A stretch of DNA of 64,000 bases from an uncultured Paracoccaceae bacterium (GCA_947500005.1 CANMQJ010000011.1:105324-169323), one strand, 5' to 3'. Positions 1 to 9,826 are shown, counted from the first letter of the stretch. Notes: generated from the sequence alone by a model not told the origin. Translations and numbers: made by a program.

Positions 1-587
1 CGCTGGCGCCGGGACGGCTGGGCGAGTACCTGGGGATCAGCGGCGCGCGGATGGGTCCGGGCGACGCGATCCATGCAGGCTTTGCCGATCATTACATCCC
101 CGAAGGAAAATGGGCGGACGTGATCGAGATGCTGGAGGCCTCGGGCGATCCGGCCCATGTCGAAAGCCATGCGGAGGCCGCGCCGGAGGGCGAATTGAAG
201 GCCATTCAGGACGAGATCGACCGCCATTTCGGCGGCGAGACGCTGGGCGATATCCTGACCTTGTTGCGGGGCGACGAGGGCGCGTTCGCCACCGGGACGC
301 TGAAGACGCTGGGGCGGAACGCGCCCCTGTCGATGGCCTGCACGGTCGAGATCCTGCACCGGCTGCGGGGCCCCTCGCTGAGCATCCGCAAGGCACTGGA
401 ACTGGAATACCGCTTTACCTATCGCTCGATGGAGCACGGCGATTTCCTGGAGGGCATCCGCGCGCAGATCATCGACAAGGACCGCAACCCGAACTGGCAA
501 TTCGCCGGACAGGACGTGCCGGCCGTGGCGGTGTCGCGGATGCTGCAACCGCTTGGGGCCGAGGCCCTGACATTCGAGGAGGAGTAA
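1..587 (+). CDS. 3-hydroxyisobutyryl-CoA hydrolase, C-terminal part (cut by window edge)
   Basis: The reading frame is open from base 3 and shows about 194 residues of the C-terminal half of a crotonase-superfamily protein. The stretch LGEYLGISGARMGPGDAIHA, the following GFADHYIP, and the distal EYRFTYRSMEHGDFLEGIRA resemble 3-hydroxyisobutyryl-CoA hydrolases, which free 3-hydroxyisobutyrate from CoA in valine breakdown. The catalytic crotonase core lies left of the window. The stop is followed after three bases by mmsB, the next enzyme of the same pathway, which supports the call. A plain enoyl-CoA hydratase is the alternative, but the long C-terminal region fits the hydrolase better. Confidence 0.85.
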   Translation, partial: LAPGRLGEYLGISGARMGPGDAIHAGFADHYIPEGKWADVIEMLEASGDPAHVESHAEAAPEGELKAIQDEIDRHFGGETLGDILTLLRGDEGAFATGTLKTLGRNAPLSMACTVEILHRLRGPSLSIRKALELEYRFTYRSMEHGDFLEGIRAQIIDKDRNPNWQFAGQDVPAVAVSRMLQPLGAEALTFEEE

Positions 588-590
588 GGG

Positions 591-1469
591 ATGAAGATCG
601 GGTTCATTGGGCTGGGGAACATGGGCGCGCCGATGGCGGCCAACCTGGCGGCTGCCGGACATGAGGTGACGGGGTTCGACATGGCCGACGTCTCGGTCGA
701 GGGCATCAGGATGGCCGGATCGGCGGCCGAGGCGGCCACGGGCGCCGATGTGGTCATCACCATGCTGCCCAACGGCCAGATCCTGCGCAAGGTCGCCGAC
801 GAGGTGATCCCGGCGATGAGCAAGGGCGCGGCGCTGGTCGATTGCTCGACCGTGGACGTGGACAGCGCGCGCGCGGTTGCGGAAAAGGCCGAAGCGGCCG
901 GGCTGCTGTCGGTCGACGCGCCGGTTTCGGGTGGCATCGGCGGGGCCGCTGGCGGCACGCTGACCTTCATGGCGGGCGGATCGGAGGACGCCTTTGACAA
1001 GGCGAAGCCACTTTTCGACATCATGGGCCAGAAGGCCGTGCATTGCGGCGAGGCAGGCGCCGGACAGGCGGCCAAGATCTGCAACAACATGATCCTGGGC
1101 GCGACGATGATCGTGACCTGCGAAGCCTTTGCGCTGGCCGACAAGCTGGGCCTCGACCGGCAGAAGATGTTCGACGTGGTCTCGACCTCGTCGGGCTACA
1201 GCTGGTCGATGAACGCCTATTGCCCTGCCCCGGGCGTGGGGCCGCAAAGCCCGGCCGATAACGACTACAAGCCCGGCTTCGCCGCCGACCTCATGCTCAA
1301 GGATCTGCGGCTGAGCCAGCAGGCCGCGGAAAGCGCGGATGCCGACACGCCGATGGGCGCGCTGGCGCAGGCGCTCTATGCCCGCTTCGTCGAGGAGGAG
1401 GATGGCGCGGGTCGCGATTTCAGCGCCATGCTGCCCCGGTTCGAGACGCGCGGGCGCGACAAGGGATGA
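591..1469 (+). CDS. mmsB: 3-hydroxyisobutyrate dehydrogenase
   Basis: Protein of 292 residues that oxidises 3-hydroxyisobutyrate to methylmalonate semialdehyde with NAD in valine catabolism. The N-terminus carries the Rossmann dinucleotide motif IGLGNMGAPMAANL. The substrate-binding segment DAPVSGGIGGAAGG lies near residue 113, and the catalytic lysine is in GAGQAAKICNNMI near residue 162. The length is normal for the family. It starts three bases after the preceding hydrolase gene, so both are almost certainly co-transcribed and translationally close. The ATG follows the GAGGAG of the upstream gene's last codons, which serves as ribosome binding site. Confidence 0.93.
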   Translation: MKIGFIGLGNMGAPMAANLAAAGHEVTGFDMADVSVEGIRMAGSAAEAATGADVVITMLPNGQILRKVADEVIPAMSKGAALVDCSTVDVDSARAVAEKAEAAGLLSVDAPVSGGIGGAAGGTLTFMAGGSEDAFDKAKPLFDIMGQKAVHCGEAGAGQAAKICNNMILGATMIVTCEAFALADKLGLDRQKMFDVVSTSSGYSWSMNAYCPAPGVGPQSPADNDYKPGFAADLMLKDLRLSQQAAESADADTPMGALAQALYARFVEEEDGAGRDFSAMLPRFETRGRDKG

Positions 1470-1648
1470 CCCCGGGGGCCTTCGCGCCGGACCGCGCGGA
1501 GGCCCGCCCATTGCCCGGCCTTGAATGGGCGCTGGCCTGCCGAGCCGGAAACCGGCCCGTTGTACGGTCGGGATGGCGAGCCTAGCTTGATCTCATGGAA
1601 ACGCGGTATCGCCTCCGGCCTTTCGGAGGTGCCGATTGGAGGCGTCAA

Positions 1649-2068
1649 ATGAGAATCCCCGTCCTGGCCACGGTCGCACTGGCATTGAGCCTTGGTGCAC
1701 CCGCCGCGATCGCGAAGAACGACAACGGCAAGGCCAAGGGGCATGGCAAGCCTGCCAAGGTCGAACGCCCGGCACATCAGGGAAATGCGCCTTCGGTCGT
1801 TCGCGTGCCCGAGAGACCCGCCTCTGCCGTGCTGAATTGCCCGCCGGGTCTGGCCAAGAAAGACGTGCCCTGTGTTCCCCCCGGGCAGGTCAAGCGCTAT
1901 CGCGTGGGCGAGGTTCTGCCCCGCGACTATGTCTGGATCGACGATCCGGGACGCTGGGGGCTGGACGGCGGCGGTTATGTCCGGCTGGGCGATTACGTCT
2001 ACCGGATCGACCGTGAGACGCGCGAGGTTCTCAACCTGATCGGCGCGGTGGCGGATATCCTGCGATAA
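1649..2068 (+). CDS. RcnB-like exported small protein
   Basis: Protein of 139 residues with a clear signal peptide (MRIPVLATVALALSLGAPAA) followed by a lysine/glycine-rich linker. The C-terminal module has the pattern YRVGEVLPRDY, then W-x-L, then YVRLGDYVYRID, which matches the RcnB/YohN family of periplasmic proteins linked to nickel/cobalt homeostasis. The start at 1649 is preferred over an upstream in-frame ATG because GGAGG lies at 1638-1642, six bases before it, and the signal peptide begins there. Nothing in the neighbourhood points to metal efflux, so the function is only a family guess. Confidence 0.7.
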   Translation: MRIPVLATVALALSLGAPAAIAKNDNGKAKGHGKPAKVERPAHQGNAPSVVRVPERPASAVLNCPPGLAKKDVPCVPPGQVKRYRVGEVLPRDYVWIDDPGRWGLDGGGYVRLGDYVYRIDRETREVLNLIGAVADILR

Positions 2069-2168
2069 GAGCCGTCGGAACACGGTGACTTGATCTCGGT
2101 CATGTACTTGCAGACCGATCCGTCGTCATATGCTGCATCTGTCATTCGCTGAGCTTGGAGTGTTCACG

Positions 2169-2369
2169 ATGTTTGCAAAGAACATGGGTCAGACGGACCG
2201 GATCATCCGGGCCGTCATCGGGGTGGTCGCCCTGATCGCCTTTTTTTCGGTTTCGGGCAGTTGGGCCTGGCTGCTGCTGGTGGTGGCTGTGCTGATGCTG
2301 GCCACCTCGGCGATGGGCTCCTGCCCGCCCTATGCGCTGCTGGGGATCAGCACCTGCCCGCGAAAGTGA
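2169..2369 (+). CDS. DUF2892 (YgaP-type) inner-membrane protein
   Basis: Small membrane protein of 66 residues. It begins MFAKNMGQTDRIIRAVIG and has two hydrophobic segments (about residues 14-30 and 33-50) and the ending CPPYALLGISTC, the typical DUF2892 layout. Family members are small inner-membrane proteins, sometimes fused to rhodanese domains, and their role is unclear. The start at 2169 is chosen because GGAG lies at 2157-2160; an in-frame ATG at 2130 would add 13 non-conserved residues. It stands between two small exported proteins on the same strand. Confidence 0.8.
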   Translation: MFAKNMGQTDRIIRAVIGVVALIAFFSVSGSWAWLLLVVAVLMLATSAMGSCPPYALLGISTCPRK

Positions 2370-2470
2370 CCGCGGGCCGGCGCGGCTGACTGCGCTTCGC
2401 GGCACAGGGAACCATTTGACCTCTTGCCCGGTTGACCTTTCACCAGATCGGCCAACAAGAGGTAAAGACA

Positions 2471-2821
2471 ATGAAATCCGTTTTCTATGCCGCGGGCGTC
2501 GCCTGCTTTCTTGCGCCTGCCGCCCATGCTTCGACATGCGGAACATTGGCGCTGGTCGATGGCACGCTGGACTGCCAGCAGGAGGTCGAGGCGCCGGGTG
2601 AGGCCAAGCGCATCTCGGTCACGCAGTCGCGCGACGTTCTGAAACCCGGCGACCAGTTGCCCGCACGGGCGATGGTGATGATCAACACCGCCTATTACGG
2701 CCTGCCCCCCGCGGCCGGGGGATGGTGGTATTTCGAGGCGGGCGGCGAGATCTACCGCGCCGATCCGGGTTCGCGCCGGGTGATCGAGCGTGTGACTCAT
2801 CTGGCCAACGCCAGTTTCTGA
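2471..2821 (+). CDS. Small exported protein of unknown function
   Basis: Protein of 116 residues with a signal peptide (MKSVFYAAGVACFLAPAAHA) and three cysteines in the mature part region. The C-terminal end, WWYFEAGGEIYRADPGSRRV, loosely recalls the end of RcnB-like proteins such as the one encoded at 1649-2068, so the two may be distant paralogues. The start is set by AGAGG at 2458-2462, and the upstream in-frame start at 2432 would hide the signal peptide. A strong hairpin at 2851-2870 follows, so transcription from this side probably ends there. Confidence 0.6.
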   Translation: MKSVFYAAGVACFLAPAAHASTCGTLALVDGTLDCQQEVEAPGEAKRISVTQSRDVLKPGDQLPARAMVMINTAYYGLPPAAGGWWYFEAGGEIYRADPGSRRVIERVTHLANASF

Positions 2822-2850
2822 ACGGAACCTGCCCCCCCTTGTCTCGACGC

Positions 2851-2870
2851 GGCCGCCCTTTTGGGCGGCC
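2851..2870. terminator. Bidirectional hairpin terminator between small exported gene and uvrA
   Basis: A perfect 8-base-pair stem GGCCGCCC/GGGCGGCC with loop TTTT, followed on the plus strand by ATTTTCATT. It sits between two convergent genes, the expected place for a shared terminator. Confidence 0.75.
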
Positions 2871-2874
2871 ATTT

Positions 2875-5733
2875 TCATTCCGCGGCGAGGTTTCGGGCGT
2901 CGAGCATCGGCTTGAGGTAATGGCCGGTATGGCTGCGCGCGACCCCGGCCACCTCTTCGGGGGTTCCGACAGCCACGATCTCTCCCCCGCCATCGCCGCC
3001 CTCGGGGCCGATGTCGATCAGCCAGTCGGCGGTCTTGATGACGTCGAGATTGTGCTCGATCACCACGACAGTGTTGCCCTGCTCGACCAGTTCGTGCAGC
3101 ACTTCGAGCAGCTTGCGCACATCCTCGAAATGCAGGCCGGTCGTGGGCTCGTCGAGGATGTAGAGCGTGCGCCCGGTCGAGCGGCGGGCGAGTTCCTTGG
3201 AAAGCTTGACCCGCTGCGCCTCGCCGCCCGAAAGCGTCGTGGCCTGCTGACCGACCTTGATGTAGCCGAGCCCGACGCGGGCCAGAGCATCCATCTTTTC
3301 CCGGATCGATGGCACCGCCTTGAAGAACTCCTGTGCATCTTCGACGGTCATATCAAGGACATCCGCGATGCTCTTGCCCTTGAACTTGATCTCGAGCGTC
3401 TCGCGGTTGTAGCGCGCGCCCTTGCAGGTTTCGCAGGTCACGTAGACGTCGGGGAGGAAGTGCATCTCGATCTTGATGACGCCGTCGCCCTGGCAGGCCT
3501 CGCAGCGCCCGCCCTTGACGTTGAACGAAAACCGCCCCGGCTTGTAGCCGCGCGCCTTGGCCTCGGGCAGGCCCGCGAACCAGTCGCGGATGGGCGTGAA
3601 GGCCCCGGTATAGGTCGCCGGGTTCGAACGCGGGGTGCGGCCGATGGGGCGCTGGTCGATGTCGATCACCTTGTCGAGATGTTCCAGCCCCTTGATCGTC
3701 TCGCAGGGTGCGGGCGTCTGGCGCGCACCGTTGAGCCGCATCGAGGCGGTCTTGAACAGTGTCTCGATGGTCAGCGTGGATTTGCCGCCGCCCGAGACGC
3801 CGGTGACGCAGACGAATTTGCCCAGCGGGAATTCGGCGGTGACATCCTGAAGGTTGTTGCCATTCGCCTTGACCACGGTGACGGATTTACCGTTGCCCTC
3901 GCGCCGTGTCGCGGGCACGGCGATCTCACGCGTGCCGGCGAGGTACTGGCCGGTGACCGAGGCCGGATCGGCGGCGATCTGCGCGGGGGTGCCGTGGCTG
4001 ACCACCTGGCCGCCATGCACACCGGCACCGGGGCCGATGTCGAAGACATAATCGGCCTCGCGGATCGCCTCTTCGTCATGTTCCACCACGATGACCGTGT
4101 TGCCCTGATCGCGCAGGTTCTTGAGCGTCTGAAGCAGCCGGTCGTTGTCACGCTGGTGAAGGCCAATGGAGGGCTCGTCCAGCACGTAGAGCACGCCCGT
4201 GAGGCCCGAACCGATCTGGCTGGCCAGCCGGATGCGCTGGCTTTCGCCACCGCTGAGCGTGCCGCTTGAACGCGACAGCGTAAGGTATTCGAGACCCACG
4301 TTATTCAGGAAGCCCAGCCGCTCGCGGATCTCCTTGACGATGGCGCGGGCGATCTCCTGTTTCTGCGGACTCAGGTGGTTCGGCACGTCCTCGATCCAGG
4401 CGAGCGCCTGGCGGATCGACATCTGGACCACCTGGCCGATATGGATTTTCGCGATCTTCACCGCCAGCGCTTCTTCGCGCAGGCGGTAGCCGTTGCAGGT
4501 GCCACAGGGGCGGTTGTTCTGGTAGCGCTCGAACTCTTCGCGGATCCAGTTGGAATCGGTCTCGCGGTAGCGGCGCTGCATGTTGGGGATCACGCCCTCG
4601 AAGGTCCGGCTGACCTGGTAGACGCGGCCCCCCTCGTCATAGCGGAACTGGATTTCCTCGTCGCCCGAACCGTGCAGGAAGACCTGCTGCACCTTTTCGG
4701 GCAGATCCTTCCAGGGGGTGCTCGTTTTGAACCCGTAATGGCGCGCGATGGCCTCGATCGTCTGGAGGAAATAGGGCGACTTGCCCTTGCGCCAGGGCGC
4801 GAGCGCCCCGTCGGAGATTTTCAGCGACTGGTCGGGCACTACGAGCCGTTCGTCGAAGAAGAGTTCGACGCCCAGACCGTCGCAGGAGGGGCAGGCCCCG
4901 AAGGGCGCGTTGAAGGAGAAGAGGCGCGGCTCGATCTCGGGGATGGTGAAGCCCGAGACGGGACAGGCGAAATTCTCGGAGAAGGTGATCCGCTCGGGAT
5001 CGCCCTCCCGCGGGGCGGTTTCGAGAATGGCGATGCCGTCGGCCAGGTCCAGCGCGGTGCGCAGGGAATCGGCCAGCCGGGTTTCCATCCCCTCGCGCAC
5101 GACGATACGGTCCACGACAACGTCGATGTCGTGGCGGAATTTCTTGTCGAGCGTCGGCGGCTCGTCCAGCTCGTGGAACTGACCGTCGACCTTGACGCGC
5201 TGGAAACCCTGCTTGCGCAGTTCCAGGAATTCCTTGCGGTATTCGCCCTTGCGGTCGCGGACGATGGGGGCCAGCAGGTAGCCGCGCGTGCCCTCCTCCA
5301 GCGCCATGATACGGTCGACCATGTCCTGCACCTGCTGCGCCTCAATGGGCAGGCCGGTGGCGGGGGAATAGGGCGTGCCGGCGCGCGCGAAAAGCAGGCG
5401 GAGATAGTCGTAGATCTCGGTCACCGTGCCGACGGTCGAGCGGGGGTTCTTGCTTGTCGTCTTCTGCTCGATCGAGATCGCGGGGCTGAGGCCGGAGATG
5501 TGGTCGACATCCGGCTTTTCCATCATGTCGAGGAACTGACGGGCATAGGCGCTGAGGCTTTCGACATAGCGGCGCTGGCCCTCGGCATAGATCGTGTCGA
5601 AGGCGAGGCTGGACTTGCCCGAGCCCGACAGGCCGGTGATCACCACCAGCTGGTCGCGCGGGATGTCCACGTCGATGCTCTTGAGATTGTGTTCGCGCGC
5701 GCCGCGCACTTCGATCGTCTTCAACTCGGCCAT
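2875..5733 (-). CDS. uvrA: Excinuclease ABC subunit A
   Basis: Protein of 952 residues, the normal UvrA length. It is the damage-recognition ATPase of nucleotide excision repair and loads UvrB. The N-terminal Walker A is [16 protein letters not shown] and the first zinc-finger region includes FACPVSG and CPSCDGLG. Signature motifs [15 protein letters not shown] and [16 protein letters not shown] mark the two ABC modules, and a second Walker A is [11 protein letters not shown] second zinc finger is visible at CEACQGDG and CETCKGARY. The ATG at 5733 is preceded by a G-rich site. A LexA box at 5801-5815 predicts SOS induction. The gene is divergent from the VWA gene. Confidence 0.97.
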   Translation of the reverse strand: MAELKTIEVRGAREHNLKSIDVDIPRDQLVVITGLSGSGKSSLAFDTIYAEGQRRYVESLSAYARQFLDMMEKPDVDHISGLSPAISIEQKTTSKNPRSTVGTVTEIYDYLRLLFARAGTPYSPATGLPIEAQQVQDMVDRIMALEEGTRGYLLAPIVRDRKGEYRKEFLELRKQGFQRVKVDGQFHELDEPPTLDKKFRHDIDVVVDRIVVREGMETRLADSLRTALDLADGIAILETAPREGDPERITFSENFACPVSGFTIPEIEPRLFSFNAPFGACPSCDGLGVELFFDERLVVPDQSLKISDGALAPWRKGKSPYFLQTIEAIARHYGFKTSTPWKDLPEKVQQVFLHGSGDEEIQFRYDEGGRVYQVSRTFEGVIPNMQRRYRETDSNWIREEFERYQNNRPCGTCNGYRLREEALAVKIAKIHIGQVVQMSIRQALAWIEDVPNHLSPQKQEIARAIVKEIRERLGFLNNVGLEYLTLSRSSGTLSGGESQRIRLASQIGSGLTGVLYVLDEPSIGLHQRDNDRLLQTLKNLRDQGNTVIVVEHDEEAIREADYVFDIGPGAGVHGGQVVSHGTPAQIAADPASVTGQYLAGTREIAVPATRREGNGKSVTVVKANGNNLQDVTAEFPLGKFVCVTGVSGGGKSTLTIETLFKTASMRLNGARQTPAPCETIKGLEHLDKVIDIDQRPIGRTPRSNPATYTGAFTPIRDWFAGLPEAKARGYKPGRFSFNVKGGRCEACQGDGVIKIEMHFLPDVYVTCETCKGARYNRETLEIKFKGKSIADVLDMTVEDAQEFFKAVPSIREKMDALARVGLGYIKVGQQATTLSGGEAQRVKLSKELARRSTGRTLYILDEPTTGLHFEDVRKLLEVLHELVEQGNTVVVIEHNLDVIKTADWLIDIGPEGGDGGGEIVAVGTPEEVAGVARSHTGHYLKPMLDARNLAAE

Positions 5734-5800
5734 TCAAGCCCCCACTCAACAATACTTCCTGAAATAGGCGACGGCGGGCGAGTCTCCAACCCCGAAAAGT

Positions 5801-5815
5801 GAACAAAATATGAAC
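5801..5815 (-). promoter_or_regulatory. LexA (SOS) box of uvrA
   Basis: GAAC-AAAATAT-GAAC, a direct repeat spaced by seven bases. It matches the established alphaproteobacterial LexA operator GTTC-N7-GTTC read on either strand. It lies 68 bases upstream of the uvrA start, a normal place for an SOS operator. Confidence 0.85.
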
Positions 5816-5966
5816 GCCGCGATTTTCCTTCGCCTGTCGCATGGTGTTTGCGAATTCCCGCCGCAGGCGTCAGTCTCGGGAGGGATGGCGGGATTTTCCC
5901 CCTTTGCGCGGGCCGCGCGCGGCCGATAGGCACGCGCGACAGTCCTTAGCTGCGAAAGGTGTTGAT

Positions 5967-8399
5967 ATGATTGGACTTCGTTCTCTTCTTATGTCTGCCT
6001 GCCTGCTGCCTGCGGCGCTGGCCGCGCAGGAGAAGCCCTCGACCATCCTGGTTCTCGACGGGTCGGGTTCGATGTGGGGACAGATCGAGGGCAAGGCCAA
6101 GATCGCCATCGCCCGCGACGTGGTGGGCGAGTTGCTGGGCGCCCTGCCCGCGGATCAGCCATTGGGCCTGACGGTCTATGGCCACCGCCGCAAGGGCGAT
6201 TGCGGCGATATCGAAACCCTCGTTGCGCCCGCGACGGACACGCGCGCCGCGATCGCCGAAGCGGTCAACGCGATCCGGCCGAAGGGCAAGACGCCAATGC
6301 TCGACGCCGTGCGGCAGGCGGCCGAGGCGCTTCGCTATACCGAGGAGAAGGCCACGGTGATCCTTGTCTCGGACGGGGTCGAGACCTGCGACGCCGATCC
6401 CTGTGCCACGGCGCGGACGCTGGAGGCCGCGGGGGTGGATTTCACCGCCCATGTGGTGGGATTCGATGTGACCGATCCCGTGGCGCTGGAACAGATGCAG
6501 TGCCTGGCCGACGCGACCGGCGGCAGTTTCCGCTCGGCGGCGAACGCGGTGGAACTGGCAGAGGCGCTGACCACGGTGACCGTGGCCGAGCCTGCGCCGG
6601 TGCCCGAACCGGTGGCGGTCGCGATCACCTTCCGCGCCGTCGAGGAGGGATCGGACACGCCCTTCGAGGATCCCGTCCTGTGGACCGTCACGCAGGACGG
6701 CGAGGCGCTGTTCGCCGACACGCAGGGCAACCCGCTGGAGGAGGAACTGGCCGAGGGCTCCTATACCGCGAGCGCCTATCGGCTGAGCGCCGAAACCGAG
6801 GCCCGCGCGCAGTTCGTGGCCACAGGCGACGGGCCGGTCGAGGTGGTTGTGCGCTTTCCCCAGATGCTGCCCGTAGCCGAGATTATCGCCCCGGTCGAGG
6901 CGGTGGCGGGCTCGACCCTCTCGGTCGGCTGGAACGGTCCGGGGGAGCGCGGCGATTACGTCGAGATCGGAAAGCCCGGCGAGGGCCGGTCCCTGGGCTA
7001 TGCCTATACCGACAAGGGTAACCCGCTTGAGATCGTTCTGCCGCCCCACGCGGGGGAGTACGAGTTGCGCTATGTCACCGCAGGGCGCGATGTTCTGGAG
7101 AGCGCGCCGATCACGCTGAGCGCGCCGGAGCTGGCGCTGGACTTTCCGGCCGAGGTGGCGGCGGGGGCCGGTTTCGACGTGGTTTGGCAAGGTCCCGACC
7201 AGCGTGGCGACAACATCCAGGTCGGGCCGGTCGGCAGCGAGGATTACATCAACTACGCCTATACCCGGTCGGGCAACCCGGTCCGGATGGTCGCCCCGAC
7301 CGATCCGGGCGATTACGAGATCCGATATGTCTTTCGCAACCGCGAGACGATCCTGACCCGCCCGCTCACGGTTACAGAGACCGCGCTGGGGCTTGAGTTT
7401 CCCAAAAGGGTCGTGGCCGGGTCAAGTTTCGAGGTGGCCTGGACCGGCCCCGACCAGGGCGGCGACAACATCCAGATCGGTCCGCGCGGCGGCGAAGACT
7501 ATACCGATTACGCCTATACGCGCAGCGGCAACCCGGTCGAGATCGTCGCGCCGACCGAACCGGGAGCCTACGAGATCCGCTACAGGTTCCGGGACAGCGA
7601 AACGCTGATCGCCCGTCCGATCACGGTCACCGAGGCCGAGCTTGCGCTGGACTTCCCGGCCCAGGTGCCCGCGGGGTCGAGCTTTGCCGTGCATTGGACC
7701 GGTCCGGACCAGGTCAGCGACAACATCCAGGTCGGGCCGCGCGGCAGCGACGAGTATGCCGACTACGCCTATACCTCGACCGGCAACCCGGTGGAGTTGA
7801 TCGCCCCCACCGAGGCCGGGGAATACGAGGTGCGCTACAGGTTTCAGGACAGCGAGACACTGATCGCCGCGCCGATCACCGTGACCGAGGCGACCCCGAC
7901 GCTCGACTTTCCCGCAACGGTGCCCGGCGGGTCGAATTTCGATGTGTCATGGTCGGGCCCGGACCAGCAGGGCGACACCATCCAGATCGGGCCGCGCGAT
8001 GGCGGGCCGCAGCTGGACTATGCCTATACGCAGGGACGGAATCCGTTGAGCCTCGGGGCGCCGCTCCAGCCGGGGGACTACGAGATCCGCTATGTCTTTC
8101 GCGACAGCGAGGTGCTGCTGCGGCAGCCGATCACCGTGACGCCGCCCGACCTGCGGCTGACCGCGCCGGAGCGGGTGGAGCCAGGCGCGGACTTCCAGGT
8201 CGGCTGGTCAGGTCCGGACCAGGCCGGGGACCATATCCAGATCGGCAAGCCCGAAGGAGGCTATAGCGACTATTCCTATGTCCGCGGCCTGAACCCGGTG
8301 ACGCTGACGGCGCCGGAAGAGCCCGGAGTTTATGAGCTGCGCTACATGTTCCGCGGCAGCGAGGTGGCGATCACGCAGCCTATCACCGTCACCGAATAG
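5967..8399 (+). CDS. Exported VWA-domain protein with six tandem repeats
   Basis: Protein of 810 residues starting MIGLRSLLMSACLLPAALAA, a signal peptide. The VWA domain follows, with the metal-site motif DGSGSMWG near residue 30 and the threonine/aspartate positions in KGKTPMLDAV and LVSDGVETCDADP. From about residue 303 to the end there are six repeats of 83-85 residues. Each has the pattern P-x-x-V-x-A-G-S-x-F, W-x-GPDQ-x-GD-x-IQ-x-G, YAYT-x-x-x-NP, and G-x-YE-x-RY. Start 5967 is preferred because AAAGG lies seven bases upstream and the signal peptide begins there. VWA domains usually bind metal-dependent protein partners; the partner here is unknown. The location is probably periplasmic or extracellular. 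Confidence 0.85.
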   Translation: MIGLRSLLMSACLLPAALAAQEKPSTILVLDGSGSMWGQIEGKAKIAIARDVVGELLGALPADQPLGLTVYGHRRKGDCGDIETLVAPATDTRAAIAEAVNAIRPKGKTPMLDAVRQAAEALRYTEEKATVILVSDGVETCDADPCATARTLEAAGVDFTAHVVGFDVTDPVALEQMQCLADATGGSFRSAANAVELAEALTTVTVAEPAPVPEPVAVAITFRAVEEGSDTPFEDPVLWTVTQDGEALFADTQGNPLEEELAEGSYTASAYRLSAETEARAQFVATGDGPVEVVVRFPQMLPVAEIIAPVEAVAGSTLSVGWNGPGERGDYVEIGKPGEGRSLGYAYTDKGNPLEIVLPPHAGEYELRYVTAGRDVLESAPITLSAPELALDFPAEVAAGAGFDVVWQGPDQRGDNIQVGPVGSEDYINYAYTRSGNPVRMVAPTDPGDYEIRYVFRNRETILTRPLTVTETALGLEFPKRVVAGSSFEVAWTGPDQGGDNIQIGPRGGEDYTDYAYTRSGNPVEIVAPTEPGAYEIRYRFRDSETLIARPITVTEAELALDFPAQVPAGSSFAVHWTGPDQVSDNIQVGPRGSDEYADYAYTSTGNPVELIAPTEAGEYEVRYRFQDSETLIAAPITVTEATPTLDFPATVPGGSNFDVSWSGPDQQGDTIQIGPRDGGPQLDYAYTQGRNPLSLGAPLQPGDYEIRYVFRDSEVLLRQPITVTPPDLRLTAPERVEPGADFQVGWSGPDQAGDHIQIGKPEGGYSDYSYVRGLNPVTLTAPEEPGVYELRYMFRGSEVAITQPITVTE
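6873..8396 (+). repeat. Six in-frame tandem repeats (about 254 bp each)
   Basis: Six consecutive units of roughly 254 bases code for the beta-rich repeats of the VWA protein. Units 2 to 4 are the most alike (GDNIQ-[VI]-GP and DYAYT-type cores), while units 1, 5 and 6 have diverged. The pattern suggests local duplication, with possible homogenisation of the middle units. Confidence 0.85.
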
Positions 8400-8404
8400 G
8401 TGGA

Positions 8405-8419
8405 GGGGGCTCTGCCCCT
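8405..8419. terminator. Short hairpin between convergent VWA and lpd genes
   Basis: GGGGC-TCT-GCCCC stem of five to six base pairs lying in the 23-base gap between two convergent stop codons. There is no T-run, so it is a weak candidate for a shared terminator. Confidence 0.35.
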
Positions 8420-8422
8420 GCC

Positions 8423-9826
8423 CTACATGTGGATGACGCGCCCATAGGCGTCGAGGACGGATTCGTGCATCATCTCGCTGAGCGTGGGATGCGGGAACAC
8501 GGTCTGCATCAGGTCTTCCTCGGTGGTCTCAAGCTGCTTGCCCACGACATAGCCCTGGATCAGCTCGGTGACCTCGGCGCCCACCATATGCGCGCCCAGA
8601 AGCTCACCTGTCCTGGCGTCGAACACGGTCTTGATCATGCCTTCGGCCTCGCCCAGAGCGATGGCCTTGCCATTGCCGATGAAGGGGAAGCGGCCGACCT
8701 TGACCTCGTATCCCTGTTCCTTGGCCCTGGCCTCGGTCAGGCCGACACTGGCGACCTGCGGCTGGCAATAGGTGCAGCCCGCGATGCTTTCGGGTTTGAC
8801 AGGGTGGGCGTGCTGGCCCGCGATCAGTTCGGCCACCATCACGCCTTCGTGGCTGGCCTTGTGCGCCAGCCAGGGCGCGCCCGCGATGTCGCCGATGGCA
8901 TAGAGCCCATCAACGCCGGTGCGGCAGTATTCATCCGTCACCACATGAGTGCGGTCCACCTTGACGCCAAGCGCCTCGAGGCCCAGCCCCTCGGTATTGC
9001 CGACGATGCCGACGGCGGAAATCACCGTGTCGAATTCGTGCTGTTCGACCTTGCCGCCGATCTCGATATGGGCGGTGACCTTGCCCTTGGCGCGGTCGAG
9101 CTTTTTGACCATCGCCTTTTCCTTGATGGTCATGCCCTGCTTGACGAACTGCTTTTTCGCGAAGGCGCTGATCTCGGCATCCTCGACCGGCAGGATGCGG
9201 TCCATCACCTCGACCACGGTCGTCTCGGCGCCGAGCGTGTTGTAGAAGCTGGCGAATTCGATCCCGATCGCGCCCGAGCCGATGACCAGCAGCTTTTTCG
9301 GCATGTGCCTGGGTTGCAGCGCGTGCTTGTAGGTCCAGACCATGTCGCCATCGGCCTCGAGTCCCGGCAGTTCGCGGGCGCGCGCACCGGTGGCCAGCAC
9401 GATGTTCCTGGCGGTCAGCTCCTCGGTGCCCTTGTCGGTCTTGACGCTGACCTTGCCCCCGGACTTACCTGCGGCGGGGATCGTCGCCTCGCCCATGATT
9501 ACCGTGACCTTGTTCTTCTTGAGAAGATGGCCCACGCCGCTGGTAAGCTGCTTGGCCACGCCGCGCGACCGCTTGACCACGGCGTCGAGATCATAGCCGA
9601 TCTTGTCGGCGGAAAGGCCGAATTCCTTGGCGCGCTCCATCAGGTGGAACACCTCGGCCGAGCGCAGCATGGCCTTGGTGGGAATGCAGCCCCAGTTGAG
9701 GCAGATGCCCCCCAGATGCTCGCGCTCGACGACGCAGGTCTTGAGCCCGAGCTGCGCCGCGCGGATGGCGGCCACATAGCCACCGGGTCCTGCACCGATC
9801 ACGATGACATCGAATGATTGCGCCAT
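8423..9826 (-). CDS. lpdA: Dihydrolipoyl dehydrogenase (E3)
   Basis: Flavoprotein of 467 residues that reoxidises dihydrolipoamide in 2-oxoacid dehydrogenase complexes. The FAD motif is VIGAGPGGYVAA and the redox disulfide is CLNWGC near residue 44. The NAD-binding motif is VIGSGAIGIEFASF and the C-terminal active-site histidine/glutamate motif is FPHPTLSE. The start at 9826 follows GGGGAGG; an upstream in-frame start at 9856 has no such site. It lies about 16 kb from pdhABC, so it may serve that complex, the 2-oxoglutarate complex or both. Confidence 0.93.
   Translation of the reverse strand: MAQSFDVIVIGAGPGGYVAAIRAAQLGLKTCVVEREHLGGICLNWGCIPTKAMLRSAEVFHLMERAKEFGLSADKIGYDLDAVVKRSRGVAKQLTSGVGHLLKKNKVTVIMGEATIPAAGKSGGKVSVKTDKGTEELTARNIVLATGARARELPGLEADGDMVWTYKHALQPRHMPKKLLVIGSGAIGIEFASFYNTLGAETTVVEVMDRILPVEDAEISAFAKKQFVKQGMTIKEKAMVKKLDRAKGKVTAHIEIGGKVEQHEFDTVISAVGIVGNTEGLGLEALGVKVDRTHVVTDEYCRTGVDGLYAIGDIAGAPWLAHKASHEGVMVAELIAGQHAHPVKPESIAGCTYCQPQVASVGLTEARAKEQGYEVKVGRFPFIGNGKAIALGEAEGMIKTVFDARTGELLGAHMVGAEVTELIQGYVVGKQLETTEEDLMQTVFPHPTLSEMMHESVLDAYGRVIHM

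Noticed and set aside
2722..4269. Long open frame (515 codons) opposite uvrA
   Set aside because: It is a shadow of a highly conserved gene in GC-rich DNA; the translation has no recognisable domain and uvrA is certain.
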